Below the pieces are notes generated by a model. The model ran no database searches. It saw only the letters and a program-made list of their open reading frames with translations, and had not been told where the DNA came from. From positions 2,976,001-3,040,000 of the forward strand of contig NZ_CP058529.1 in the NCBI RefSeq assembly GCF_013401515.1: DNA of 64,000 nt, in the 5' to 3' direction. Position 1 is the stretch's first letter. Each line of letters begins with the position of its first letter. Shown here piece by piece: positions 35,843-44,800 of this stretch. The position numbers were made by a program, and so were the translations under genes. The DNA comes from Halorarum halophilum. Lineage in GTDB: Archaea > Halobacteriota > Halobacteria > Halobacteriales > Haloferacaceae.

Positions 35843-36622
35843 TTACGTCCAGTGGAGGAGTCGGCCGCGGGCGAAGCGGAGGATGCGGTCGAGGCCGATA
35901 CCGACGAGCATGATGGCGATGATGGCGGCGTACACCTGGGTCGACTCGAACGAGCGGACGCCCTCGATCTCCAGGGCTCCCAGCCCGCCGCCGCCGGCGA
36001 CCATCTCGAAGACGAAGGTGATGATGAGCGAGAGGGGCATGGCGATCTGGAGGCCGGTCAGGATGCCCGGCGCCGCCGCCGGCAGGATCACCCGGCGGAG
36101 GAGCCGCCCGTTGCCCGTCCCCATCATCCGGGCAGACCAGACGAGGTTCTGCTCGACCTGTCGCGTGCTGTCGCGGGCGTTGACCGCGACCGGCCAGAAC
36201 GTCCCGACCGCGACCATGATGATCTTCGAGACGTCGCCGATGCCGAACCAGAGCATGAACACCGGGATGAGCGAGATGATCGGCACCGGGTAACCGATCT
36301 TGATGATCGGGTCGAAGAACCAGTTCACGGCGGCGTTCCGCGCGCAGAGGATGCCGACGACGATGCCCAGGACCGACGCGATCGCCAGGCCGACGAGCGC
36401 CCGCCTGAGCGTCAGGTAGGCATTGTACAGCATCTCGCCGGACACCGTCAGCTCGTAGAACCGGAGCAGGATGTCCGAGAGCGGCGGCAGGAAGTAGTAG
36501 TGGATGAGCCCGAACTGGGCGACGAGCTCCCAGAGGACGAGAACGATGACGAGCGAGTAGATCGACTTGCCGACCGAGACGGCGGCGGACAGGTCGACCC
36601 GTCGGTCTGCGGTTACGTCCAT
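35843..36622 (-). CDS. ABC transporter permease (nitrate/taurine type), second
   Basis: 259 residues with about six hydrophobic segments and the BPD_transp_1 fold; the coupling loop EAA-like motif is seen as LVWSARMMGTGNGRLLRRVILPAAAPGIL. Its start overlaps the end of the other permease by 10 bases. Belongs to the importer group of SsuC/TauC, paired with an NMT1-type binding protein. The downstream member of three consecutive minus-strand transporter genes. Confidence 0.9.
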   Translation of the reverse strand: MDVTADRRVDLSAAVSVGKSIYSLVIVLVLWELVAQFGLIHYYFLPPLSDILLRFYELTVSGEMLYNAYLTLRRALVGLAIASVLGIVVGILCARNAAVNWFFDPIIKIGYPVPIISLIPVFMLWFGIGDVSKIIMVAVGTFWPVAVNARDSTRQVEQNLVWSARMMGTGNGRLLRRVILPAAAPGILTGLQIAMPLSLIITFVFEMVAGGGGLGALEIEGVRSFESTQVYAAIIAIMLVGIGLDRILRFARGRLLHWT

Positions 36623-37404
36623 GTCAACACCCGTTCCCTGGCCTCCTCGAACCCCCTCACCGCGACGAAGGCCATCGCCGAGATGATGACGATGTTCGCG
36701 AACATCGTCGGGTAGTTGCCGATCTGGCCGGACGTCAGGATGAGGTAGCCGATCCCCTCGTTGGAGGCGATGAGCTCCGCGCTCACGAGCGCGATGAAGG
36801 CGATGGGGACGGCCTGCCGGACCCCGGTCATGATCTCGGGGATCGTCGCCGGGAAGATGACCTTCCAGAGGAGCCGCCGTCCGTCCGTTCCCATCATCTT
36901 CGCCGACCACACGAGGTTCCGGTCGACGTCGCTCGCCGCGTTGTAGCTGTTGAGGACGATGGGGAGCAGGCAGGCGAGGAAGACGATGAGGATCGCGGTG
37001 CTCGTGCCCACGCCCAGCCAGAGGATCGCGAGTGGAACGAGCGCCGTCTTCGGGATCGGGTACGTCATCGAGAGGAAGACGTCGAAGAAGTTCTCGACCG
37101 CGTCCGAGCGCGCCATCCCGATGCCGAGGAGGACGCCGATGGCGATGCTCAGCCCCAGGCCGACCGCGATCCGGAACAGCGAGACGAACAGGTGCGAGTA
37201 CACCTCGCCGGTGACGAGCAGCTCCCAGATCTCGCCGGAGACGGTCACGGGCGACGGGAGGATCGCCTCGGCGACGACCGTCCCGCTCGCCAGTTCCCAC
37301 AGGAGCGCCACGATGACGAGCGGGACCCAGTCGAAGACCGCCCGGGCGGGACTCCGGAGCCGTTCCGGGACCGCTTCGGACCCCTGAAAGGTTGCCCCCC
37401 CCAC
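36613..37404 (-). CDS. ABC transporter permease (nitrate/taurine type), first
   Basis: 263 residues with about six hydrophobic segments and the EAA-like loop MGTDGRRLLWKVIFPATIPEIM, the ATPase-contact site. Paralogous to the following permease; together they would make a heterodimeric channel. The start is just 2 bases after the ATPase stop, and the stop overlaps the next permease start by 10 bases, so all three are one operon. Confidence 0.9.
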   Translation of the reverse strand: MGGATFQGSEAVPERLRSPARAVFDWVPLVIVALLWELASGTVVAEAILPSPVTVSGEIWELLVTGEVYSHLFVSLFRIAVGLGLSIAIGVLLGIGMARSDAVENFFDVFLSMTYPIPKTALVPLAILWLGVGTSTAILIVFLACLLPIVLNSYNAASDVDRNLVWSAKMMGTDGRRLLWKVIFPATIPEIMTGVRQAVPIAFIALVSAELIASNEGIGYLILTSGQIGNYPTMFANIVIISAMAFVAVRGFEEARERVLTWT

Positions 37405-37406
37405 GG

Positions 37407-38189
37407 CTACGGTCGCACCTCCGTCCTCGTCTCCTCGCGGAGCGACTTCCAGACGGCGTTCTTCGTCGTCGTGAACTCGTCGGACGTGATGATCTCCTCG
37501 CGGGGGAGCGACCGGTCGAGGTCGACCTCGGTGACCATCTTCTTCGTCCCGGGGTGGCGGGTCATGATCATCACGCGTTCGGAGAGGTAGACGGCCTCCT
37601 CCACGTCGTGGGTGATGAACACGACCGTCTTCTCGAGGTCGCCCCAGATGTCGATCAGCTGGTCCTGGAGCGACTCCCTGAGCGGCTGGTCGAGCGCGCC
37701 GAACGGCTCGTCCATGAGCAGGATCTTCGGCTCGTACGCGAGCGTCCGGGCCAGCGCGACGCGCTGTTTCATCCCCCCGGAGAGCTCCTTCGGGTACTTG
37801 TCCTCGAACCCGTCGAGGTCGACCATGTCGATGTACCGCTGGGCCGTGGCCTGCCGCTCGTCCTTGGGGACGCCGCCCTCCTCGAGCCCGTAGGTCACGT
37901 TCTCGAACACCGTCCGCCAGGGGAACAGCGCGTAGTCCTGGAACACCACGCCCCGGTCCGTCCCCGGGCCGTCGATGGGGGTGCCGTCGACGGAGATCGT
38001 CCCCGTCGACGCGTCCAGGAAGCCGGCGATCAGGTACAACAGCGTGCTCTTGCCACAGCCGCTCGGCCCGACGACGCTGACGAACTCGCCGCCGTCGATC
38101 TCGAACGAGAGGTCCTCGATGGCCTTCGTTCGCTCGGCCCCCTCGCCGTAGAACTTCTCCAGGTTCGAGATGGTGACGTTCCCGTCCAT
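37407..38189 (-). CDS. ABC transporter ATP-binding protein (SsuB/TauB type)
   Basis: 260 residues from MDGNVTISNL. Walker A GPSGCGKST (41-49), Q-loop VVFQDYALFPWRTVFENV, signature LSGGMKQRVALARTLAYEP, Walker B ILLMDEPFGALD and the H-loop VVFITHDVEEAVYLS are intact. It belongs to the nitrate/sulfonate/taurine ATPase group. First gene of the minus-strand transporter operon. The ATG is overlapped by the stop of a short upstream frame (TGATG). The reading extends far upstream without stop, but with low-quality arginine/serine sequence, so the internal ATG is used. Confidence 0.92.
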   Translation of the reverse strand: MDGNVTISNLEKFYGEGAERTKAIEDLSFEIDGGEFVSVVGPSGCGKSTLLYLIAGFLDASTGTISVDGTPIDGPGTDRGVVFQDYALFPWRTVFENVTYGLEEGGVPKDERQATAQRYIDMVDLDGFEDKYPKELSGGMKQRVALARTLAYEPKILLMDEPFGALDQPLRESLQDQLIDIWGDLEKTVVFITHDVEEAVYLSERVMIMTRHPGTKKMVTEVDLDRSLPREEIITSDEFTTTKNAVWKSLREETRTEVRP

Positions 38190-38272
38190 CACGGCCTCCC
38201 CGTAGTTCGCAGTCGGTCGGGGTGCTGGTGTGAGGCGGCCGTCCTGCCGCGGCGTGGCTCGTGTTCTGTCAT
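38189..38272 (-). CDS. Possible 27-residue leader ORF before the ABC ATPase
   Basis: An ATG at 38272 opens a short frame beginning MTEHEPRRGRTAASHQ whose TGA stop shares its last base with the ATPase start codon (TGATG). The peptide is His/Arg-rich, without resemblance to a known family. The exact stop/start overlap suggests translational coupling or attenuation rather than chance, but length and composition alone do not prove it is translated. Confidence 0.25.
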   Translation of the reverse strand: MTEHEPRRGRTAASHQHPDRLRTTGRP

Positions 38273-39250
38273 TGGATTGCGTTGGGCTCTCGTCGTTGTG
38301 CGCGTCTCTTCGGGCGGCGACGGACGTCCCGACGAAGCCGGGGTCCGCCAGCGGACGGGTCGGCGCCGCGCGCGGCGTCCGCGTCGAAACGGGACGCCGC
38401 TGGACGACCCGAAACTCGGCCGTTCCGACCGCTACTGCTACCGCGTGACACGGTGTCGACACGGTTTCGATCGTACAAAAACCTTCCCTCCGGACGGGGC
38501 CCCGGGGACGCGACAGGGGCCCCGTCCTTCGCGCTAAGTGTACGTCTGCAGTGATCTTTTCGTCGACCCCGACCGTCGACTGTGGCGGCGTGGACGGCGG
38601 TCGGCTCCTCGTGTCCGGCTTCTCCGAACCGATTTCTGCCATCTCTCCCCCTACTTCCTCGAGGTCGTTCCATACCACAAAGACATGATAGTATTGAATA
38701 CGAGACTGGGGAATGATTGGAATCGGTCAACGCGGGTCGGCGCACGCGAATGTAAACGATAGCCATCCCCAGTAACACGACTCCGTTGTTGGAATCGGAC
38801 TGAACCCGGTACGAGGCGTCGTACTCGCTCTTCTCGAGATTGGGGTGGACTGAGGATACGGTTCGAGACGATTGGGTCCGGATCGACGGGTTATGGTGAG
38901 GATCACCGCTCTCAACTAGCTGAGGGGTGTAGGATCGGCTTGGTTTAGCGATACTTCGTGGGAATACAGCAGCTCGATAGGCGAGAAATTAGTAATCTAA
39001 ATTCTATATACTAGAAATTGATATTCTCGGTGGGTGCGTCCCGTGAGCTACGCGAATCTGGCCGGCCGTCGAGTCGGGATCGTTCCCCGTCACCGATTTG
39101 GTTGGCCTCCCCGCCCACCCGATCACCTAGCTTGACCGCCACCGACTTCGACGTCGTCGGAACGCCCGGAGGGATCACACGTCGACCGTTCGGAGGTGAC
39201 CCGCGAGAGCGGGAGTAACCCCTTTCGGCCCTCGCTACGAGTTCCCGAAC
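38190..39250. other. About 1 kb intergenic region
   Basis: No convincing gene. The part near 38190-38280 holds a possible short leader frame for the ABC ATPase. Between about 38690 and 39040 the sequence becomes AT-rich, with an imperfect palindrome (AATTCTATATACTAGAAATT) near 39000-39020. Translated frames across it are arginine- or serine-rich and show no domain. Confidence 0.5.
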
Positions 39251-39988
39251 ATGGAGGACATCGAAGGCGACGCGGTCGTCGTCACGGGAGCGAGTTCCGG
39301 AATCGGCGGGGCCACCGCGCGCGTTCTCGCGGCGGACGGGGCGAACCTCGTGCTCGCCGCCCGTCGCGAGGACCGGCTCGAGGAACTGGCCGACGAACTC
39401 GAATCCGAGTACGACGTTCAGGCGCTTCCGGTGTCGACCGACGTCACGGAGCGCGAGCAGGTGGACGACCTCGTCGAGGCCACGGTCGGGGAGTTCGGCC
39501 GCCTCGACGGGCTGGTGAACAACGCCGGCGTCGGGCTCGGCGGCGAGGTGGCGGAGCTGACGGACGAGGAGTACCACACGATGATGGACGTGAACGTCGA
39601 CGGCGCGTTCTACGCCACCCGCGCGGCGCTCCCGCATCTCCGCGAGACCGAGGGGACGGTGGTGTTCATCGGCAGTTTCGCCGGGCAGTACCCCCGGCCC
39701 GGCAACCCGGTGTACGCCGCGACCAAGTGGTACGTTCGCGGGTTCGCACACAGCCTCGCGGGCCAGGTCGGCGACGACGGGATTGCGGTGTCCGTCGTCA
39801 ACCCGACCGAGGTGCGGACCGAGTTCGGCTCCGAGCAGGGCGACGCGTTCGAGGAGCAGTACGGCCCCGACGAGGCGACCGAACCCGAGGCCATCGCTGA
39901 CGCGGTGCGGTTCTCGCTCGGACAGGCCGGGACCGACGCCGTGAACGAACTGGACCTGTACCGCCGGGACAAGTTCTCGCACTTCTGA
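39251..39988 (+). CDS. Short-chain dehydrogenase/reductase
   Basis: 245 residues, classical SDR. Cofactor motif TGASSGIG (12-19), NNAG (90-93), catalytic Ser142 and Y155-x3-K159 (in PVYAATKW) are complete; the ARRED sequence after strand 2 suggests NADP preference. It oxidises or reduces an alcohol/ketone whose identity is unknown. The C-terminus ends YRRDKFSHF. It is separated by about 130 bases from the following kinase gene, so a shared operon is possible but not evident. Confidence 0.9.
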   Translation: MEDIEGDAVVVTGASSGIGGATARVLAADGANLVLAARREDRLEELADELESEYDVQALPVSTDVTEREQVDDLVEATVGEFGRLDGLVNNAGVGLGGEVAELTDEEYHTMMDVNVDGAFYATRAALPHLRETEGTVVFIGSFAGQYPRPGNPVYAATKWYVRGFAHSLAGQVGDDGIAVSVVNPTEVRTEFGSEQGDAFEEQYGPDEATEPEAIADAVRFSLGQAGTDAVNELDLYRRDKFSHF

Positions 39989-40124
39989 GCGGTGCTCGGA
40001 CGGCAGTTGGCGGTCGGTCGCCGGCGGCCGTCCGCCGGCCCTCCCCAAGAGCCATTAGCCGAACCGCCCGAACTGTGGGTATGACTGACACGGGACAGTT
40101 CCGCGCCACGGGGGACGCCGAGCG

Positions 40125-41153
40125 ATGAGGTTGGACGCCGACGCGGCCGTCGAGTACCTCGAAGCTCGGGGTCGAGTCCCCGAGGGTGCCCGACCGGTCG
40201 CCGAACCGCTGGGCGGGGGCGTCTCGAACGACGTGTTCCGCGTCAGCTGGGACGACGACGCGGTCGTCCTCAAACAGCCGCTCCCGGACCTCGCGGTGGC
40301 GGACGATTGGCCGGCGGACGTCGGCCGCGTCCACAACGAGGCCGCGGCCGCCCGGGTGTACGCCGCCGTCCTCGACGACCGCGGGATGGACGGCGTCGCG
40401 GTCCCGGCCGTCCGCTTCGAGGACCACGAGGAACACGTCATCGGCATCTCCTCGGCCCCGGAGTCGGCGCGGATGTGGAAGTCGGACCTGCTCGACGGAA
40501 CCGTCGACCCGGGGATCGCCGCGACGGTCGGCGAGTTCCTCGCGGCGGCCCACGACTACGCCGCGGACGACGGGGACCTCGAGGAAGCGTTCGGGAACTA
40601 CGTCCCGTTCGAGCAACTGCGCCTGGACCCGTACCACCGGACCGTCGCGGAGCGCCACCCGGACCTCGCGCCGGCGATCGAGCGCGAGATCGAGCGCATC
40701 AGGTCGACGCGCTCGACGCTGGTCCACGGCGACTACAGCCCGAAGAACGTGCTCGTCGACGACACGGACAGGCGACCCCACCTCTGGCTGCTCGACTTCG
40801 AGGTGGCACACTGGGGCGACCCGGCGTTCGACGTCGCGTTCATGCTCAACCACCTGTTCATCAAGTCGGTCTACCTCGCCGACCGGCGGGACGAGTACGT
40901 CTCGGCCGCCGAGGCGTTCTGGGAGGCGTACCGCGACACCGTCGAGACGACCCCCATCGACGAAACCGACGTGGTGCGGGAACTCGGCGTCCTCATGCTC
41001 GCCCGCGTCGACGGCAAGTCGCCGGTCGAGTACGTCGAGCAGGTGGAGACGAAGGAGACGCTTCGGGCGCTCGCGAGGCGGATCCTGACCGGGGATGTCG
41101 GGACGGTCGCGGAGTTGGCCTCGATCGTCCGCGAGGAGGTGGACGGCCGGTGA
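40125..41153 (+). CDS. APH-fold small-molecule kinase (phosphotransferase)
   Basis: 342 residues. The aminoglycoside-phosphotransferase/choline-kinase fold is seen from K50 (VVLKQ), the Brenner motif HGDYSPKN (201-208, catalytic D203 and N208) and the metal-binding DFE (224-226) in WLLDFEVAHWGDPAFD. The sequence around HGDYSPKN resembles sugar kinases of the 5-methylthioribose kinase type, but identity is not proven. The stop overlaps the start of an enolase-like gene by 4 bases (GTGA), so the kinase product is probably the substrate of that enzyme. Confidence 0.85.
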   Translation: MRLDADAAVEYLEARGRVPEGARPVAEPLGGGVSNDVFRVSWDDDAVVLKQPLPDLAVADDWPADVGRVHNEAAAARVYAAVLDDRGMDGVAVPAVRFEDHEEHVIGISSAPESARMWKSDLLDGTVDPGIAATVGEFLAAAHDYAADDGDLEEAFGNYVPFEQLRLDPYHRTVAERHPDLAPAIEREIERIRSTRSTLVHGDYSPKNVLVDDTDRRPHLWLLDFEVAHWGDPAFDVAFMLNHLFIKSVYLADRRDEYVSAAEAFWEAYRDTVETTPIDETDVVRELGVLMLARVDGKSPVEYVEQVETKETLRALARRILTGDVGTVAELASIVREEVDGR

Positions 41154-42421
41154 GCGAGATCACCGACGTCACGGCCTGGGAAGTGCTCGACTCGCGGGGG
41201 AACCCGACGGTTCGCGCCCGGGTCGACGCCAAGTCGGGTTCGGGCACCTTCACCGTCCCGGCTGGTGCGAGTACCGGCGAGCACGAGGTCGTCGAACGGC
41301 GCGACGGGGGCGGCCGATACGGCGGGCAGGGCGTGACCGACGCCGTCGCGGCGGCGAACGACGAACTCGCCGAGGTCGTCGTCGGCAGGGACGCGACCGA
41401 CCAGGAGGCGATCGACGCGGCGATGGTGGCCTACGACGGAACCGACGCCCTCGCCGCCGTGGGGGCCAACGCGGTGCTCGCGGTATCCGGCGCGGTCGCC
41501 CACGCCGCGAGTTCCGTCGCCGGGAAGTCCCTTCACCGGTACATCGCCGACAGTCGGGGATCCGAGGGGTCGATGCCCACGCCGATGGTCAACGTCGTCA
41601 GCGGCGGCCTGCACGCGGAGGGTGGCATCGAGATCCAGGACGTGCTCGCGGTCCCCCGGGGGGCGACCACCTACTCCGAGGCGCTCGAGACGGCGTGGGA
41701 CGTCCGGCGCGCGGTGCGCTCGCTCGTCGTCGAGGCCGGCCACCGCCCGCTCGTCGCCGACGAGGGCGGGTTCGCCCCGCCGATGGCGGGGATTGGGGAG
41801 GCGTTCGAACTCGTGGTCGACGGCATCGAGCGGGCGGGGTACGTCCCCGGCGACGACGTCGCGCTGGCGGTCGACGTCGCCGCCTCCCACTTCTACGACG
41901 CCGACGCGGACACGTACCGGCTGGAGAGCGTCGGCCGGACGCTCGACCGCGGGAAATTGATCTCGCTGGTCGTCGAGTGGACCGAGTCGTACCCCCTGAT
42001 CTCGATCGAGGACCCCCTCGCGGAGGACGACTGGCGGGGATGGGCGCGGCTCGCCGACCGGCTCCCCGCCGACGTCCAGTTGCTCGGCGACGACCTGCTC
42101 GTGACGAACCGCGACCGGCTCGCTCGCGCCACCGAGGACGACGTCGTCTCGGCGGTGCTCGTCAAGCCGAACCAGGCGGGGACGATGACTCGGGCGATGG
42201 ACGTCGTCGCCGACGCGAAGGCGGCGGACGTCGCCCCGGTCGTGTCGGCGCGGTCGGGCGAGACGTGCGACACGACCATCGCCGACCTGGCCGTCGGGCT
42301 CGACGCCGGCCAGATCAAGATCGGCTCGCTGGCGCGCTCCGAGCGGCTGGCGAAGTACAACCGGCTCCTCGAGATCGAACGGACGACCGACCGCCGGCTG
42401 CGAAACCCGTTCGCCGACTGA
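41150..42421 (+). CDS. Enolase-like protein with altered active-site residues
   Basis: 423 residues from a GTG start. The enolase fold is complete: DSRGNPT, GASTGEHE, GGLHA (H155, yeast H159), DEGG (E205, yeast E211), metal ligands D242, E287 and D314/D315, K339 in KPNQAGT (yeast K345) and K390 (yeast K396). Changes at normally conserved sites are: LQEFM-like motif reads IQDVL (D164 for yeast E168), SHRSGET reads SARSGET (A367 for yeast H373), and ASEF reads ASHF. Haloarchaeal glycolytic enolase normally sits with rpoN/rpoK/rpsB. This is a paralogue probably acting on another phosphorylated hydroxyacid, coupled to the upstream kinase. Confidence 0.88.
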   Translation: MSEITDVTAWEVLDSRGNPTVRARVDAKSGSGTFTVPAGASTGEHEVVERRDGGGRYGGQGVTDAVAAANDELAEVVVGRDATDQEAIDAAMVAYDGTDALAAVGANAVLAVSGAVAHAASSVAGKSLHRYIADSRGSEGSMPTPMVNVVSGGLHAEGGIEIQDVLAVPRGATTYSEALETAWDVRRAVRSLVVEAGHRPLVADEGGFAPPMAGIGEAFELVVDGIERAGYVPGDDVALAVDVAASHFYDADADTYRLESVGRTLDRGKLISLVVEWTESYPLISIEDPLAEDDWRGWARLADRLPADVQLLGDDLLVTNRDRLARATEDDVVSAVLVKPNQAGTMTRAMDVVADAKAADVAPVVSARSGETCDTTIADLAVGLDAGQIKIGSLARSERLAKYNRLLEIERTTDRRLRNPFAD

Positions 42422-42455
42422 TCGTGGTGGACGCACCGCGGCGTAGCCGTCCTGC

Positions 42456-43628
42456 TCAGGCGTCGACGCCCAGCGCCTGATTGGCGACGAGCAGGACGAC
42501 AAGCAGTCCCATGAGCCCCGCGACGAGCCCGTAGGCCGGGAGCCAGCCCGCCCGGTCGGCGATCGTCCCCGTCACGCCGCTGCCGAGCGAGCTGACGAGC
42601 AGCACGACCGTCCGGACGAGCCCGAACCCGGTACCGCGCTCGTCCTCGGCGAGGACGTCCATGAACCGGGAGTTGAGGACGCCCGGCCAGCTCAGCCCGA
42701 TACCGACGAGGAGCGTCCCGGCAACGACCGCCGCGGTTCCCTCCGCGAACAGGAAGAGGACGTACCCCGCGATGCCGGCGAGCAGCGACGCCCCGAAGGT
42801 GGCGTCCCGGCCGGTCGCGTCCGACGCCCAGCCCAGCGCGGGCGCGCCGCCGATGGTGAGCGCGAACACGGCACCGAACACGAGGCTCGCGCGGCCCGTC
42901 GGGACGTCGGCGTACTCGACGAGGAACGTCGGGAAGAACGAGGCGAACGCCTGCCAGGTGAAGAAGGCGACCATCGCGAGGACGGTCGTGAACAGGACGC
43001 TCGGCCGCGCGAGGAGCGCGAGCAGCCGACGGACGTCGAGCTGCTCGGTCAGCGACTGGCCGGGATCGGCCGGCGGCGTTCGGGGCGCGCGCCACGCGAA
43101 GAGGACGAGGACGACCACGGCGACGGTCGCGGGGACGAGCGGGCCGGCGCGCCAGCCGAACCTGGTCGCCGCGTACGCGCTTGCGACGGGGGCGACCAGC
43201 CCGGCGGACGACGCACCGATCTCGTGGATGCCGAGCGCCCGCCCGGTGTCCTCGAACTGCGCGGTGAGGAAGGCGGTCCCGGCGGTGAAGTACAGCCCCG
43301 CGGCCGCCCCGAGCGTCACCGCGAAGGCGGCGAACAGCGGGAACGTCGGGGCGGCCGCGAGCACCGTGCTCGCGACGCCGGTCGCGCCCATCGCCAGCAG
43401 CACGACCCGGCGCTCGCCGTACCGGTCCGCGAGGACGCCGCCGGGGAACTGGAAGAGGGCGTAGGCGGCCCACATCCCCGTCAGAGCGACGCCGACCTCG
43501 CTCTTCGTGACGACGAACGCGTCCATGATGTCGGGGACGAGCGGGCTCGGGGCCAGCCGAGCGACCATCGTCACGAAGAACGCCGCGGTCGCGACGCCGA
43601 GCAGTTCCCTGCCGCTGCGCTGGGCCAT
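42456..43628 (-). CDS. MFS transporter
   Basis: 390 residues with 12 hydrophobic segments in two halves. Motif A, FPGGVLADRYGERRVVLLAM (about 62-81), is well preserved, and GWASDATGRDATFGASLLAG is its counterpart in the second half. The family exports or imports small molecules with a proton or other ion; substrate is unknown. The ATG at 43628 (MAQRSGREL) is used as upstream reading is low quality. Convergent with the enolase-like gene. Confidence 0.87.
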   Translation of the reverse strand: MAQRSGRELLGVATAAFFVTMVARLAPSPLVPDIMDAFVVTKSEVGVALTGMWAAYALFQFPGGVLADRYGERRVVLLAMGATGVASTVLAAAPTFPLFAAFAVTLGAAAGLYFTAGTAFLTAQFEDTGRALGIHEIGASSAGLVAPVASAYAATRFGWRAGPLVPATVAVVVLVLFAWRAPRTPPADPGQSLTEQLDVRRLLALLARPSVLFTTVLAMVAFFTWQAFASFFPTFLVEYADVPTGRASLVFGAVFALTIGGAPALGWASDATGRDATFGASLLAGIAGYVLFLFAEGTAAVVAGTLLVGIGLSWPGVLNSRFMDVLAEDERGTGFGLVRTVVLLVSSLGSGVTGTIADRAGWLPAYGLVAGLMGLLVVLLVANQALGVDA

Positions 43629-43840
43629 CGGTCCCCGGTATCGTCCCGGCCGAATTCCTCTTCGGTTCCCGGCAAGCCGACACGTCGTCCGGGCGACGAG
43701 AGGCGAGCCGATTTCGGGCCGTGAGGACGGCGAGCGACGACGACCCGTCGGTTCACGGTCGGCTTCGGTCCTCCGAGTGGCCCCCACCGGACCGTAATCC
43801 GGTAACTAACGAATAGGGAGTAGGTCCCTCGACACGACGA

Positions 43841-44653
43841 ATGCGTAAATTGAACACGCTGACGGATTTCGACTCGGCCCTGCTCAGGGGATGGCGTCTC
43901 GTCGCGTTCGCCGGTCACTACTCCCGTCTCGGGACGCTCGGCCTCGGCCGAACGAACAGGGTCCTCCGGTACCACTCGGTCGGTGGCGGGTTCTACGACG
44001 ACTTCCCCCCGGACCGGCTCCGGCACGACATCGAGTACCTCGACACGCGATTCGAGATCGTCGACCTGCCGGAGGCCCTCTCCACCGGCGGGGCGAAACG
44101 GATCGCGCTCACGTTCGACGACGGCTACCGCGACTTCTATCGGAACGTCGTGCCGATCCTCCGCGAGTACGACGTGCCGGCGACCGTCTTCGTCATCGCC
44201 GACGCGGTCGACGACCCGTCGTTCGACCACAACGACGACGAGTACGAGTACATGGATCGCGAGGAACTGGTCGAGCTGGCCGACGAGGACCTCGTCACGA
44301 TCGGCAACCACACGGGGTCGCACCCCCGCCTGGGCGAACTCCCCCCGGAACGGCTCGAACCGGAGATCGCCGGCGCTAAACGCCGACTGGAGGAGAGCCT
44401 CAGCATCGACATCGACCGGTTCTGCTACCCGTACGGGAGCTACAGCGAGGAGGCCGCCGACGTCGTCCGTCGGACCCACGACATCGGCGTCGCGGGGCGC
44501 GGCCGTCGGGACGCAATCTCGCCCGACACCGACCCGGCGCTCGTCCCCCGGGTCAACGGCGCGAACCCGTTCTGGGAGGTCCAGTGGGATCTGTCGGACT
44601 CCGCGACACGGGTGGGGTCCGCGTGTGACCGGTTCATCGGCTCCCGGGCGTGA
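43841..44653 (+). CDS. Polysaccharide deacetylase (NodB domain)
   Basis: 270 residues. The NodB domain runs about 86-240: TFDDG (91-95, catalytic Asp and metal Asp), NHTGSHP (H157 and H161, metal ligands), and RFCYPYGSYS with the conserved active-site groove. No signal peptide, so it acts inside or on a lipid-linked sugar. Members deacetylate N-acetylated glycans. In haloarchaea such enzymes often lie near cell-surface glycan genes, but the neighbours here do not show that. Complete. Confidence 0.88.
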   Translation: MRKLNTLTDFDSALLRGWRLVAFAGHYSRLGTLGLGRTNRVLRYHSVGGGFYDDFPPDRLRHDIEYLDTRFEIVDLPEALSTGGAKRIALTFDDGYRDFYRNVVPILREYDVPATVFVIADAVDDPSFDHNDDEYEYMDREELVELADEDLVTIGNHTGSHPRLGELPPERLEPEIAGAKRRLEESLSIDIDRFCYPYGSYSEEAADVVRRTHDIGVAGRGRRDAISPDTDPALVPRVNGANPFWEVQWDLSDSATRVGSACDRFIGSRA

Positions 44654-44800
44654 GGAGACGGTAACGCCCCCGTCGCGGGTCGACGAACCGCGGCCGGGGC
44701 GGCGGTCGCGACCGCTCGAACGGTCGCGCTCTCCGCTGCCCAGAGGAACGTTAACGTATGTCGCAGCCGTACCTGCGTGGGTGCCCCGGAGGAGTTCACG

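Noticed and set aside
38269-38778. Open frame of 169 codons on the minus strand in the 1 kb gap
   Set aside because: Arginine- and serine-rich, no domain, overlaps the likely promoter region of the ABC operon; typical of non-coding high-GC DNA.
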